Shown here piece after piece: positions 44,301-56,337 of a stretch of 64,000 bases of DNA. The notes under the pieces were generated by a model that saw only the letters and a program-made list of their open reading frames with translations, had not been told where the DNA came from and did no database searches. Each line of letters opens with the position of its first letter. Within the stretch, counting starts at the first letter, position 1. Source of the stretch: Zizania palustris (lineage: Eukaryota; Streptophyta; Magnoliopsida; Poales; Poaceae); NCBI GenBank assembly GCA_019279435.1, contig JAAALK010000289.1, positions 11,476,342 through 11,540,341 of the forward strand, written 5' to 3'. Both the position numbers and the translations under genes were made by a program.

Positions 44301-46695
44301 AGGGTATTTAGTTTCAAGCAGGGGAATTGAAGCTAGCCCTACTCAAATAACTGCGCTGCAGAAGATGGCTCCTCCGGAGAATTTAAAGCAAGTGCAAAAG
44401 CTGACTGGGCGTCTGGCCGCACTTAGCAGGTTTTTATCAAGGTCTGCGGAGAGGAGCTTGCAAATATTCAAAGCTTTGAAAGGGTCCGAAGATTTTGCAT
44501 GGACACTGGAGTGTCAGAGAAGCTTCGAAGATATTAAAGATTATCTCAGTAATCTTGCTACACTCACGGTGCCTACTGCGGACGAAACCCTACTCCTGTA
44601 CCTTGCAGCTACAGGTTCAGCTGTCAGCGCAGTCCTTGTCAGAGAAGTGGAGTTCAATGGGAAGTTGGTCCAAAATCCTGTTTATTTTGTATCCGAAGCA
44701 TTATCAGGAGCGAAGACAAGATACTCCGAACTTGAGAAGTTCGTTTATGCTCTGATAATGGCTTCGAGGAAGCTAAGACATTATTTTTTGGCTCATAATG
44801 TAATTGTACCAACTTCGTATCCCTTAGGAGATATGCTCCGAAGCAAAGATTCCACTGGAAGGATTGGAAAGTGGGCAGTCGAGTTAGCACCCTTCGGCAT
44901 ATTTTTCTTGGCAAGGACAACTATCAAATCCCAAGTCCTAGCAAACTTCGTAGCAGAGTGGACTCCACCTGCGAATTTGACTCCGGAGAAATCAAGTGAC
45001 GGAGTTTGGACTGTTTACTCCGATGGGGCTTTCCAAGCATCCGGAGCAGGTATTGGGGCAGTGTTGATTTCACCGTCAGGGCAAAGAGCAATGTACTCTG
45101 CAAGACTCAACTTTAAGTCTACCAATAATATAGCGGAGTACGAAGGGATTTTATTGGGACTTCGAAAAGCACGTGCTCTAGGGGCTACAAGAATAATTAT
45201 AAAAACAGATTCTCAGATAGTAGCAGGGCACGTAGACAAAAGTTTTCAAGTTCGGCATCCACAGCTTGCAAAGTACTTAGAACAAATCCGCAAAATCGAA
45301 GCACACTTCAAGGGTATTTCCATTCAGAGTATACCAAGAGCGGAAAACGTGCAAGCGGACATTTTAGCGAAGGCCGCAGCCGGAGCTGTGGATGTGCCTA
45401 AAGAAGCTTTCTATGAGGAGCTCAATATACCTTCGGTGCCACAAATTGCCTCTGCGGAGATTCTTTGCATTCCTAGTGCAGATTGGAAAGATTCGATCAT
45501 AGAACTCTTGCAAGGAGGAACAAATTTTCCCGAAGAGCCCCAGTTGTCAAGATTAAAGCTCAGAGCCAGAAACTATCAGTTAATCAACGGTATATTATAC
45601 AAGGCCGGAGTATGTTCCCCTCTACTCCGATGTATATCTCAAGCCGAAGGCCAAGAAATTCTTCGAGAAATTCACGAAGGCCTTTGTGGAAGCCATTTAG
45701 CCCCTAGAGCTCTGGCAGGAAAAACACTTCGCCAGGGGCTTTATTGGCCCACAATAACAGCTGATGCAGAGAGCTTGGTCCGCACTTGTCAAGGATGCCA
45801 GTGGATGGGTCGACGGAGTCATCGCCCACCAACAGCTCTTCAAGTCATTGCTCCGGTATGGCCTATGGCCAGATGGGCTATGGATCTAATTGGTCCCTTT
45901 CCAGTAGCAAAGGGAAATCTGAAGTTCGCAGTTGTAGCTATTGAATATTTTTCTAAGTGGGTGGAAGCAGAACCCTTAATAGCTATCACTTCGAACAATG
46001 TGCAGAAATTCTTCTGGAAGAACATTATTTGTCGGTTCGGAGTGCCTAGATACCTCATAGTTGATAATGGAACACAGTTCGACGCAGAACCCTTCAGGAA
46101 GTTTTGCGAAGACCTAGGCATTCAGCTATGTTTTGCTGCAGTGAGGCATCCTCAGTCGAATGGAGCCGTAGAACGAGCCAATGGAAATATTTTATCAGGG
46201 CTAAATCGAAGAATAGTAGGATTAGCAAAGGGACTGTGGACCGAAGAGCTTCCGAAGATTCTGTGGTCCATTCGGACTACGCAAACAAGGTCCATAGGTT
46301 TTACTCCGTTCAGACTACTATTCGGAGATGAAGCTATGACTCCAACGGAGCTCAAAGGGGGATCATTTCGCAGCACCGAACCGGACATTGAAGAAGAAAG
46401 ACAAGCTTCGTTAGACTTATCAGAAGAAACAAGACTTCGAGCTGTAGCTAATTTATCAAAGTATCATCAGCAGACGAAGACTTGGTATGACCCAAAGGTT
46501 AAGCTCAATGAGTTAAGGCCGGGTCATCTTGTTCTACGAAGCATTATAGCACCAGGGAAGTTAGGGAATAAATGGGAAGGTCCATACCTAATTGTCCGTT
46601 CAAGGCGCCCTGGTTCGTTTAAATTAGCTAATTTAGAAGGTGAAGAGTTAGCACATACTTGGCATGCGGAGCACCTAAAGCGATACTTCGCATAA
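41305..46695 (+). pseudogene. Gypsy B gag-pol polyprotein (three nonsense codons, no frameshift)
   Basis: A single frame of 1797 codons starting MPPKRSAPRNPTRRSSRISG. Order: Pro-rich N-terminus, capsid core (about residues 150-300), zinc-binding motif CX2HX5HX4C (about 409-424), aspartic protease DGGSSAD (about 572), RT with YMDD (about 951), a native RNase H lacking its first catalytic Asp (LYLAAT, about 1098), and an archaeal-type RNase H with YSDGA, AEYEG and KTDSQ (about 1238-1303). Integrase follows, with HHCC finger, MDLIG (1526), DNGTQF (1587) and VERANG (1622), ending KRYFA. Two RNase H domains define the Tat clade. Stops are TAG at 42094, TAG at 42235 and TGA at 43918; all are C-to-T changes from Gln, Gln and Arg codons. 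In RT the usual MPFGLRN reads MPFVLRN. Confidence 0.95.
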
Positions 46696-46905
46696 GGGCT
46701 CCTTGTAATTTTCTTGTAATCATCTCCTAAATTAATAAAGCATATGACCCTGATAGTTGCCTTCCCCTCATAGACTTCCAGCTTCCAAGTGGACGCACTG
46801 GAACCGCGGGGTCGACCGAGAGGGAAGTGTCATTAAGCTGGGTTGTATTTTCGTACTTCGAACCCATAAAGTTCGAAGCATCCGACGTGGGGGCTGACAT
46901 AATCT

Positions 46906-47318
46906 GGAGCCCAGGCCACCGGCTTGTAGGCATCCGTAAAAGAGCCCAAAACCACACCCTACGGAGTCCAAGCCATTGGCTGGTAGACTTCCGTAAAAAG
47001 AGCCGAAGGTGGCCAAAACCCTACGGAGTCCAGGCTGCAGCTGGTAGACTTCCGTAAAAAGAGCCGAAGGTGGCCAAAATCTGCGAAGTCCAAGCCATTG
47101 GCTGGTAGACTTCTGCAAAAAGAGCCGAAGGTGGCCAAAATCTGCGAAGTCCAAGCCATTGGCTGGTAGACTTCTGCAAAAAGAGCCGAAGGTGGCCAAA
47201 TTATACGGAGTCCAAGCCATTGGCTGGTAGACATCCGTAAAAAGAGTCCAAAAAGACCATTGCAAACTCCGAACCATTGGTTCGTCAGAGATCGCAAAAA
47301 TAAGCCGAAGGTGGCTAA
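46906..47318 (+). repeat. Hairpin tandem repeats in gypsy B 3' region (about 7 units)
   Basis: Units start near 46906, 46962, 47024, 47084, 47145, 47206 and 47264, with an exact 61 bp period in the middle. Each has an outer inverted repeat (TACGGA with TCCGTA, or TGCGAAGTC with GACTTCTGCA) around an inner AGCC/GGCT stem, then AAAAAGAGCCGAAGGTGGCC. Changes in one arm are matched in the other between unit types. The remaining parts of 46696-47725 are non-coding spacer. Confidence 0.87.
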
Positions 47319-47725
47319 AGCAAAACAACATTTGAGCCATGAGCTTCGAATGTCTGTTAACATAGTCCAAAGTGACAAATTTTCTAAGACACTAAAGTGT
47401 CCTGAAAGTTATCTTAACTGATTCCTTTCATAAAACAAAGGTACTAAATTACCATTCTTCTGACTACAAATAGTCGAAGACATTTCATAAGATTTTAAAA
47501 GATCTTTAAATGACAGAGGGGCTCCGAACCCCCAAAAAATTATACTCTGAAGTTTTTTCTTTGCGCATAACCATCTTTGAATACATTTCGAAGTTGCTTA
47601 TACCCAAAGAGGGGCTAGTAAATATGGAGACAATTTTAAATCGGCAGTCATTATTGAAATAAATGTGTTTACAGATTACACTATGAAAAATTGGTATCTA
47701 TACCAAGAAGGAATCGGAGACCTCT

Positions 47726-50700
47726 TCAGTCCCGAGAGCTAGGGGTGGAACGACTAGTTCCAACATCGGAAGTTCTAAGAACTTTACGTTTAACTCTCTT
47801 CCTCCCCTTCGAAGCTCTAAAATCCTTCTGCTCTTGTTGAAGCTTGGCCCAAGTTCGAAGCCGTTCAGGGCTTCTTTCCCAGCTTCTAAGATCTTCAGAT
47901 CTTTTATTTCGAGCTTCACCTTCGTCTTCAGACCAAATAGTGTCTTCAGAAGACGAGGTGTTTGCGTTAACCTCTTTTTCTTCCTCTTTAATATAAGACA
48001 ATACGTCTTTGATTACTTCGGGCGCAATTACGACGGAGTCATCTCGAGGAATAAGAAATCGAGGACGCTTATAACTCTTTAGAAGTTCGAAGGTGTTCCA
48101 TAATGAGCGAAGTTCGTTGTTAAGCTCTAACACTTCGATGTCTTCCATAAGAGGCAAAGCCTAAAAATATAACAAACAAATTTTCATTGATAAATGTTTA
48201 CAAGCATGAGCTTTACATAGTCAAAAAATCCTAAATAATTCCTAAACCTGCGGGTTCGGAGGAGGCTGACTGCTCGAAGCTTGGCTCCGAACTTGCTTCT
48301 GGCGTTGGCCTTCATCGATCCAAGCCTTGATCGCGGAACGACCTTCGGCTCTCCATGAGGTTTGAAAGGCTCGCCAGGCGGCAGTCACGCCTTCGGAAGG
48401 ATTCAAAAGCCGCTCGTCGTCAAAGATAATGGAGCCCTCTGCGCTCGGAGTGATTGTTCGGCCCAAATCCTCGTAGTAACGAAGTAGTCCGAGAGCAGAC
48501 ACTTGTCCGGAGAGTTCTCCATAACGAATGCCTGCCGTCTTCATTTGCATCGCTGCTCCTTGGATCCTTTTTAACCGGCGTAGCAGAGTCACGTTGTCAT
48601 CCGAAGGAAGTGATCCAGTAGTACCGAAGTACTCCAGAACACCTAGCATCTGTTCGATGACCTCCGTAGCTACCTTCTCCGACTTGAGCTTTTCTTCAGT
48701 TAGTGCATCCTTGCTCGAAGTCGTTTCTGCCAAAACTCCAGAAATCCTAGCATTCTCCGTAGTTAAAATATTCTTCTGGTTTAGGAGTTGGCTAGCTTCC
48801 TCTTGGAGCCTTACAAGTTCGGACCTAGCACTAGCATGCTCCAACCGCACCTTTTCAATTTCAGCCCGAAGCACGATTCTTTCTGCTTCGAGCTCCTTAT
48901 TAGCAGCCTCCAAGCCCTGTCTGGCCCTACGCTCCGTTGAAATCACATTATCCATTTGAAGTACTCTAGCTTCGGAGAAAGATAAGTTGCGTTTAAGAGC
49001 TTCATTTTCTTCCCGAAGCTGAGCAATTTCATTCTCGCTTGATAAAGTTGCAGCGCGGGCCAAGACTGCTTGCTGAGAAAAGAAAAAACTAAAGTAAGAA
49101 ATTATTCATGTATAATTTGCTGCTGGTTCGAAGATGTACTCCGAACCCAATATAATTCGCTAAAGATATTGGCTCGAAGGTGCTCCGTACCTGGTAGGCC
49201 GCTCGTTCCAGGGCAACGTTAAGCTCCGAACTTTTCGCCCTGCTTAATTTTGCTACCAGCTCTGTCTCCCCGACTTTGCGACTCACTCGACCTAAAGGTT
49301 TGAGCAGAGTCCGAAGCCCAGTTTGTTCCAAAAAAGGAGTCAAAAGAGGGAGCATTGCCGAAGCCTTTTGGTCATCCCTGCTTGACGAAGGTCCGGAGTG
49401 TTCTCCCGAGGTCCTTGGAACTTCGGAAGATGGCCCCCCCTCAGTTGATTCACTTTCATCTGTTGACTCAGATGAAGTTGATCCTTGAGTAGGGAGAGGC
49501 TCTATGTGTCTTTTTCCTCGTCCAGGCCCCTGTTGAGTGACCTCCGGGTGCGGCTCCGAAGTTGTCGAAGGCCTTTGAGTTGTGTCTTCGTGATGTACTT
49601 CTTCCGAAGGAGGCTCTGCAAAAACAAAGGTATTATACATTGTATAATTTTGCAGAAAATAATAAAAGAATTATGCGAAGTTTACCTTCGACATTCTGGG
49701 GGAGGTCGAGCACTGGACTGCTCGGAGGATCAAAGGTGAAGTCATCATCTGAATACACAGTTAAAACTTCAGCTGCCGGAGTATCTCCGTGAGCAGTCCT
49801 CCCCTCATCCACAACTGAAGTTGTAGGAACTTCAACTTCATCTTCGCCCATAGGGGCTTCGATTTGCTCCTCTTGAGTATCCGGAGCTCTCACTTCTTCA
49901 ATGTTAGCTTGAGGCTCCGGCATACCTGCAGTATCTTCAATGTGAATATTTTGTTGAGCTGCATCTTCATCAATCAATCTCACTAATAATATACCTTCAT
50001 CTTCTTTAGAACCGGAGATTGAGGTTCTTGAGCTCGAAGGCGCAGGATTCGAAGGTGCGAGATTTTTTGGCTTCCGAGCCACCTTCTTCACCGGAGTCTT
50101 TGCGGAGCTCGAAGCTCCGGCTTCAACCATCCTTTTCTTGGGTCCTTTTTCCAAAGGCACCCAGTCCATCAGAGGGGGCGGAGTCAACTCCAATATTCCC
50201 CATACTCTGTTAAACCTCTCCCAACTCCCGACCAATTTAACTCGCCATTCTTTTTCAGTCGGAGTTGGGGCACCCAAAATCTTCTCCGAAGCCCTTACAA
50301 TTTGCTCTGAAGTAATAAGGGCTGAAGAAGCTAAAAAATAAATAATTCAAGTTAGTCTTTCTTCGAAGTAAATATGTACAATGCATGTTGGTTTCGAAGT
50401 TACCTGCAGGGCTCGAAGTCAAGTTAATCTTGCGGAGACCGCCTTCCGAATCATCCTCGAAGACGATAGGCCAGTTGGCCATCAGCGGAGAAATTTGCAA
50501 GGCGAGGAATTCTTCGGCTAAGTCCCGCATGCTTAACCTTCGGCTAATCTTCTGAAGCAAGTTAAGACGAGCTTCGAGCTGGCCTTCGTTGGGCTGCACT
50601 AAGGCTTCTTTTTGGAATTGAATTTCTTTAGGGGGCCCGGCCAGAGGACTGCTTGCTCCAACTTTGGCATAAAACCATCTTAGAACCCAATCAGTATACC

Positions 50701-51346
50701 ATCTGGCATTGATGGCCTTGGCAGGAAACTGAAGGGCATACTCATCTCGAAGTCTAAAGTTGATAGAGCCGAAGGATATCACCACTTTTTCACCTCCGGA
50801 GCCTACGAAGGTCTTCGGTTGGCAAGGTGCTCTGTGTAGTGCAGCGAAGATTTCTGCCCTCCCCTCACAACCTTCGGCTCTCAGCGCCCATTCGAAGATA
50901 GCTAATCTAGCTACTGCATTCGGAGATAATTGGGGGAGGGTTACATGGAACAGATCAAGTACCTCCGCCAGGAAATCCACTGCAGGGAGGCCCAAGCCAG
51001 CTTCAAATACCACTACTTTTCCGGGTCTTGGCGATGGAATCGATTCTTTGCCCGGCTTCCGGATCATAACTCCATTACTAATTTTTCCCCCTGCTGTGAT
51101 TGCCAAAGACTCCCTCTTGCAGGTAGAAGGCCCCAACTCAAAAGATTGATCCAAATACTTTGTCGATGGCGGGCACAGACCTTGGTCATCGACGATTTGG
51201 GGATTTCTCCCTCCTGCCGCCATGGATGCCGCCGTCGACGCTGCCACCGCCGATGTCGCCGCCGCCGACGTTGCCGCCGCTGCTGCTGCAGCTGCCTGCT
51301 GCCGAGCCAAGACCGACGGAGGTGCTGATCCCTTAGTCTTCGCCAT
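47726..51346 (-). CDS. Antisense five-exon gene of gypsy B (Transposase_28-like, coiled-coil protein)
   Basis: Exons on the minus strand are 51346-50404, 50330-49686, 49615-49191, 49072-48248 and 48160-47726. They total 3273 nt, an open frame of 1090 residues. Introns of 73, 70, 118 and 87 nt all show GT...AG with pyrimidine-rich 3' ends and correct phases (1, 1, 0, 0). Exon 1 (residues 1-314) has an Ala-rich N-terminus and a block with FHVTLPQLSPNAVARLAIFE and FEWALRAEG that resembles the grass 'putative gypsy type transposon' (Transposase_28) family. Exons 2-3 are low-complexity, acidic and Ser/Pro-rich; exon 3 holds PLLTPFLEQTGLRTLL. Exon 4 (672-946) begins with a long coiled coil and ends near WRAEGRSAIKAWIDE. 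Exon 5 is acidic. The stop at 47726 is TGA where D has CGA, trimming about 18 residues. It has its own TATA box. Function and expression are unproven; a structural or regulatory role for the element is possible. Confidence 0.82.
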
Positions 51347-51464
51347 TGCGGTCGCTGGATTGCTTTGAAGAAATGGAGGCTAGGGCTCAAGAACTCAAAG
51401 GGCTCGAAAAGTTTTGGATTGCGAGAATGCGGTGAAAAGGTAACTGGGTAACTTCTAGACCTTC

Positions 51465-51472
51465 TATTTATA
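51465..51472 (-). promoter_or_regulatory. TATA box of gypsy B antisense gene
   Basis: TATAAATA on the minus strand (context GGGCTATAAATAGAAGG), about 120 bases upstream of the ATG at 51346. Equivalent boxes occur in A (15075-15068), D (60128-60121) and E (28548-28554). It lies outside the LTR, so it is a separate promoter facing the sense transcript. The other bases of 51347-51799 hold the leader, upstream sequence and, at the end, the polypurine tract. Confidence 0.75.
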
Positions 51473-51785
51473 GCCCAAACTTCGCTTTTTTACCGTTAAT
51501 CCATGTTGTTTCGTATTCTTGCCGTTACTTTTCCCCGAAATTAACTCTTACTACAATTTCCGTTAGAAACAGAAACTTAACGGCTATTTTCTCTAAGTCT
51601 AAAAGACTTTTGAACTTCTTGAGTCGGTTCTAAGATAGTTCGAAAAGCAATTACCTTAAGACTGATTCGAAGTTCATATCTTCGTGCATTTCGGAGATAA
51701 AATAAAAACCAATAACCCCGATGTTTGGTTATCTTTTCCTTCCGTATACTGCTCTCCTAACGTTACAGGTCAAACGGAGAAGCTT

Positions 51786-51799
51786 ATTCGAGGGGCTAC
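51786..51799 (+). other. Polypurine tract of gypsy B
   Basis: ATTCGAGGGGCTAC directly before the 3' LTR start at 51800; it would prime plus-strand cDNA. The same GAGGGGCTAC precedes the 3' LTRs of gypsies A and D. Confidence 0.8.
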
Positions 51800-52294
51800 T
51801 GTTGGGGAAAAATATCTCATCTTCGGGGTTATTGCCGAAGCAACATAAAGGCAGACAGCGGATTCGAAGGTTCCCAGACGATCAACTTCGAAGATACCTG
51901 GAACCAAGTTCGAAGTACGAAGATAGGCATTGATTCGGAGTACATCTTTGAACTAAGGCCCTCCAAGATCTTTTCTGCCAGCTAAGATGGAAGACTTATC
52001 TTCTTTCTCATTAGATTAGTCTTTTACCATTTTAGCCCTATTAAGGAAACCGAATAGTTTCCACTATGTCGGTTGTAATAGAGGGGTAAATAGGTCTTTT
52101 CCTTAATGTTTGGGCCTATAAATACCCCCCATTTCACCCTGTAATAGGGACCGAATACAAGTTATTCAATACACACATTCGAACTATTCTAAGTTATTAT
52201 CCTTTCGGAGGCTTAGAACAGTTTGCTTCACAAACACTTCGTTTGTTAGTTTCTTTTCCACAGAAACCTGTTAGCGTAATCTTTTACGCCAACA
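51800..52294 (+). repeat. 3' LTR of gypsy B (495 bp)
   Basis: TGTTGGGGAAAAATATC to TTTACGCCAACA. Compared with the 5' LTR I count four substitutions and one inserted base by eye, about 99 percent identity. The duplication AGTAG follows at 52295-52299. Confidence 0.97.
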
Positions 52295-52299
52295 AGTAG

Positions 52300-55200
52300 T
52301 CCTCCCCATTTCTGGAGGAGGGACCCTCGGTCGTATGTCGAAAAGACAGCGAAGAGAATATGTCCAGGAAGTAGGCCATATTGGAACTTCTTCGTCTGCA
52401 GCTACAATGTCTGAGTGGTCCCATGTGCCAATATCTTTCTCTACAGATGATCCGGCAGGCATAAAGTTCCCACATGCAGATCCCCTTGTCATTACTGCCG
52501 ATATAGCAGGAACTGAAGTCCGGAGAGTGCTGGTCGAAGGTGGGAGTTCAACAGATATCATCTTCATTCAAGCCTTCGATCAGCTCTGTATCTCCAGGAA
52601 ACATCTCGTCCCCGCAGCTCGTCCCCTGCAAGGCTTCGCAGTACCTCCTCTTGATGCCCTCGGCTAGATAGGTCTTGAGGTTGCTTTTGGAGAGGGGCTC
52701 CTAGCAAGGACAAAGGAAGTAATCTTCGATGTTGTAGATGCCCCTTATGCATATAATGTTATCTTCAGAAGGGGCATGTTAAATCAGTTCGGAGCCGTGG
52801 CGCACCATAACTATTTATGTATGAAGATGCCCACACAAGCGGGAGTACTCATTGTCTTCGGCGATCAAGCCACTGTGTGAAGGGCAGAATACGGTCATGG
52901 TCCCCCTCTCGACCCGAGGCAAGTGAATAATGTACAAGGCAATTCGAAGGATATCTCTGCTTTAAGTGAATCTTCGAAAAAATCCTTCCCAAGGCCCAGC
53001 CCCGAAGGAGAAATTGTAACGAAGGTTATTATAAAAGACGGAAAAGACTATTCTTTTCAGTTCGGTAAAAATTTGCGTTCAGAGATCACTACTTCGTTAG
53101 AAAAAGTAGTCGAAGAAAATTTGGATGTCTTTGCTTGGTATGATGAAGACATTTCGGGACTCAGCCGAGATATCATTGAGCATAGATTGCTTGTAAACCT
53201 GAGGGTTCGGCCTATTTGGCAGGGGCTTCGAAAGTTATCAGTAGAAAGGGCAATCCTTGCTAAGGCAGAAGTGGAGAAATTGCTGAAGGCTGGGATTATC
53301 AGAGAAGTAGCTCATACGGAGTGGTTAGCTAACCAATCTTCATCAGAAAGAAATCCTCCGGGAAGTGGCGCATGTGTATTGATTTTACATCTTTGAATAA
53401 AGCATGCCCACGTGACCTCTATCCCATGCCCCGAATTGATCAATTAGTTGATTCTACCGCTGGTTCGGAGTTATTAAGCTTCCTTGATGCATATTCTGGC
53501 TATCATCAAATTTGGTTAAAGCGCAAAGATGAAATCAAAACAAGCTTTGTAACTCCTTCGGGGGTCTTCTGCTATGTAAGAATGCCTTTTGGCTTAAGAA
53601 ATGTCGGGAAACTTTTTCGAGGTTAATTGCTAAGGCTCTGGGTCATCAAATAGGCCGCAATGTAGAAGCCTATATGGATGATATTGTAATAAAGAGTGCT
53701 TTAAAGCACCAACATAGCCTAGACTTAGCAGAAACATTTGAGAGCCTCCGGGCATGTGGAGTCCGTCTCAACCCCGAAAAATGTATCTTCGAGGCTCAGG
53801 CAGGGAAGTTGCTAGGGTATCTAGTTTCAAATAGAGTAATTGAAGCTAGCCCTACTCAAATAACTGCATTGCAAAGGATGGCTCCATCGGAAAATCTAAA
53901 ACAGGTACAAAAGCTGACTGGCCGCCTTGCAGCACTTAGCAGATTCCTAGCAAGGTCCGCAGAATGAAGCCTCCCCATATTCAAAGCATTAAAAGGATCC
54001 GAAGATTTTGCATGGACACCGAAGTGCCAAAAGAGTTTTGATGATATTAAAAATTATCTCAGCAACCTCGCTACACTCATTGTGGCCAATGCAGATGAAA
54101 CCCTACTCCTTTATCTTGCAGCTACTAGCTCCGCTGTCACTGTGCCGTCATCCGCAGCTTGCAAAATATTTGAAAGATATCCGTAAAATTGAAGCAACAT
54201 TCAAAGGGATTTCCATCCAAAGTATACCAAGAGCTGAAAATGTGCAAGCTGATACCTTAGCAAAAGCTGCAGTCGGAGCTGTGGATATTCCAGAAGGAGC
54301 CTTTTATGAAGAACTTACTTCACCTTCGGTGCCACAAATTCCTCTTGCGGAGGTTCTTTGCATTCCAAGCACTGACTGGCGAAGCTCAATCATGGAGTTA
54401 TTGCAAGGTGAAGCAAATTTGCCTGAAGGACCATAGCTTTCGAGGCTGAAGCTAAGAGTTCAGAATTATCATATAATCAACTGTATTCTCTACAAGGCCA
54501 GAGTATGTTCCCCCCTACTCCGATGTATATCTCAAGCCGAAGGTCAAGAGATACTCCGATAAATTCATGAAGGCCTTTGTGTTAGCCATCTGGCCCCTAG
54601 AGCTTTAGCAGGAAAAACACTTCGCTAGGGGCTTTATTGGCCTACAATAGTAGCTGATGCGGAGAGTTTAGTCTGCACTTTCCAGGGTTGTCACTGGATG
54701 GGAAGACGAAGTCATCATCCGCCAACGACTCTTCAAGTCATTGCTCCGGTTTGGTCTATGGCCAGATGGGGCATGGATCTCATTGGCCCCTTCCTAGTAG
54801 CAAAAGGAAATCTGAAATTCGTAGTGGTAGCAATTGAATATTTTTCCAAGTGGGTCGAAGCAGAACCCCTCATAGATATCACTTCAAATAATGTACAAAA
54901 ATTATTTTGGAAAAATGTTATATGCAGGTTTGGAGTGCCTCGACAGCTCACGGTCGACAATGGGACACAATTTGATGCGGAGCCCTTCAGGAAGTTTTGC
55001 GAAGATCTTGGCATACAAATATGCTTTGTAGTTGTGCGTCATCCTCAGTCTAACGAAGCTGTCGAAAGGGCTAATGGTAATATTTTATCAGGGCTGAATC
55101 GAAGAATAGTAGGATTAGCAAAGGGGTTGTGGACTGAAGAACTCCTGAAGATTTTATGGTCCATTCGGACAACTCAAATAAGGTCCACATGTTTTGCTCC

Positions 55201-55588
55201 TTTCAGATTATTATTCGGAGATGAAGCTATGATGCCGACGGAGCTCAAAGGAGTTTCTCTTCACACCACCGAACCTGAAATAGAAGGAGAAAGGCAAGCT
55301 TCACTTGATTTAACAGAAGAAATAAGGCTTCGAGTTGTGGCTAATTTGTTGAAATATCAACATCAAACGAAGACTTGGTATGACCCGAAGGTTAAGCTTA
55401 ATGAACTTAAACCAGGTCACTTAGTTTTGCGAAGCATCATAGCACCAGGGAAATTAGGAAATAAGTGGGAAGGTCCATATATCATTCTATGTTCAAGATG
55501 CCCTGGTTCTTTTAAGCTAGCCAATTTAGAAGGCGAAGAGTTAAAGCATGCTTGGCATGCAGAGCACCTAAAGCGATATTTTGCATAG
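52300..55588 (+). pseudogene. Gypsy D pol: protease, RT, deleted RNase H, integrase
   Basis: Continues the gypsy D frame after gypsy B. The protease motif reads EGGSSTD instead of DGGSSAD, so the catalytic Asp is changed to Glu. RT keeps FLDAYSGYHQI and YMDD (about 53671) but has a frameshift near 53340 and another near 53610. Near 54140 the sequence jumps from the native RNase H (LQLLAPLS region) to RHPQLAKYL. About 0.6 kb present in B (roughly 44630-45250) is missing, including YSDGA, AEYEG and KTDSQ of the archaeal-type RNase H. Further stops lie near 53966, 54436 and 54560. Integrase (54698-55588) still has MDLIG, DNGTQF and NEAVERANG. Confidence 0.93.
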
Positions 55589-55797
55589 GGGCTCCTTGTA
55601 ACCATCTGTAAACACCTTCTAAATAAATAAAGCTTATGGTTCAGATAATGCCTACCTCTCAAACACTTCATACTTCTAGTGGACGCACTAGAGGAACAGA
55701 GTTGGCTGTGAGGGAAGTGTCATTAATTTGAACCAATTTTACGGACTTCAAACCACTGGTTCGAAGCTTCCGACGAGGAGGGAGAGTCACAAAAAAA

Positions 55798-55990
55798 TGG
55801 ATTCCAAGCCACCAGCTTGAAAGCATCCATAAAAAGAGTCCAAGGAGACCAAATAATGTGGATTCCAGGCTCCGACTTGAAAGCATCCGTAAAAAGAGTC
55901 CAAGGAGACCACTATGCGAATTCCGAACCATTGGTTTGATAGCATTCGCGAAAACAGCCGAATGAGGCCAAACAAAATAGACTTTGAGCT
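55798..55990 (+). repeat. Hairpin tandem repeats in gypsy D 3' region (about 3 units)
   Basis: Three imperfect units of about 60 bp starting near 55798, 55859 and 55918, each with GGATTCC, AAGCC or GGCTCC, a loop, then GCATCC and TAAAAAGAGTCC. It has fewer units than gypsy B (about 7). The rest of 55589-56337 is non-coding spacer. Confidence 0.75.
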
Positions 55991-56337
55991 AATAGCTTAG
56001 AACGTCTGTAAAAAGAGTCCAAAGCGTCCAATTTTATTGGATGCTAAGGTATCCAAAAAAGAGTCCGAAGTGACTACATTCAAACAAAAAGGTACTAATT
56101 TACTAGTTTTCAGACTCCGGGTTAATAGAGTTGAAGACATTTTTTGAGATCTTAGTCAATCTCTAAGTTGATAAGGGGCTCTGAGCCTCCAAAATTATAC
56201 TCCTAACTAAAGTTATTTTCGTTGCGCGTAACCACCTTTGGCCAAATTTCGACGTTGTTTACACCCAAAGAGGGGCTAGGAAGTAGGGAGACAATTTTGA
56301 AACTTCAATCTTTATCATTCAAATAGATTACATTACA

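Larger units (their letters stand above)
40749..52294 (+). mobile_element. Gypsy B: complete, recent Tat-clade Ty3/gypsy element
   Basis: An 11.5 kb element with all parts: 5' LTR (40749-41242), primer site (41245), one gag-pol frame (41305-46695), hairpin repeats (46906-47318), antisense gene (51346-47726), polypurine tract and 3' LTR (51800-52294). It is flanked by AGTAG duplications and inserted in the gag-pol gene of gypsy D. By eye the LTRs differ by only four substitutions and one indel in about 494 bp, so insertion was recent. The sense frame has three nonsense codons but no frameshift; the antisense gene is open. Confidence 0.97.

Noticed and set aside
46906..47318. CRISPR-like spacing of the 61 bp repeats
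   Set aside because: There are no unique spacers of constant size between identical repeats; these are contiguous diverged tandem units in a eukaryotic retrotransposon.
48528..48959. Plus-strand ORF of 143 codons opposite antisense exon 4
   Set aside because: It is the complementary shadow of a coiled-coil coding exon; the related copies (12508-12816, 57215-57457) do not keep its length.
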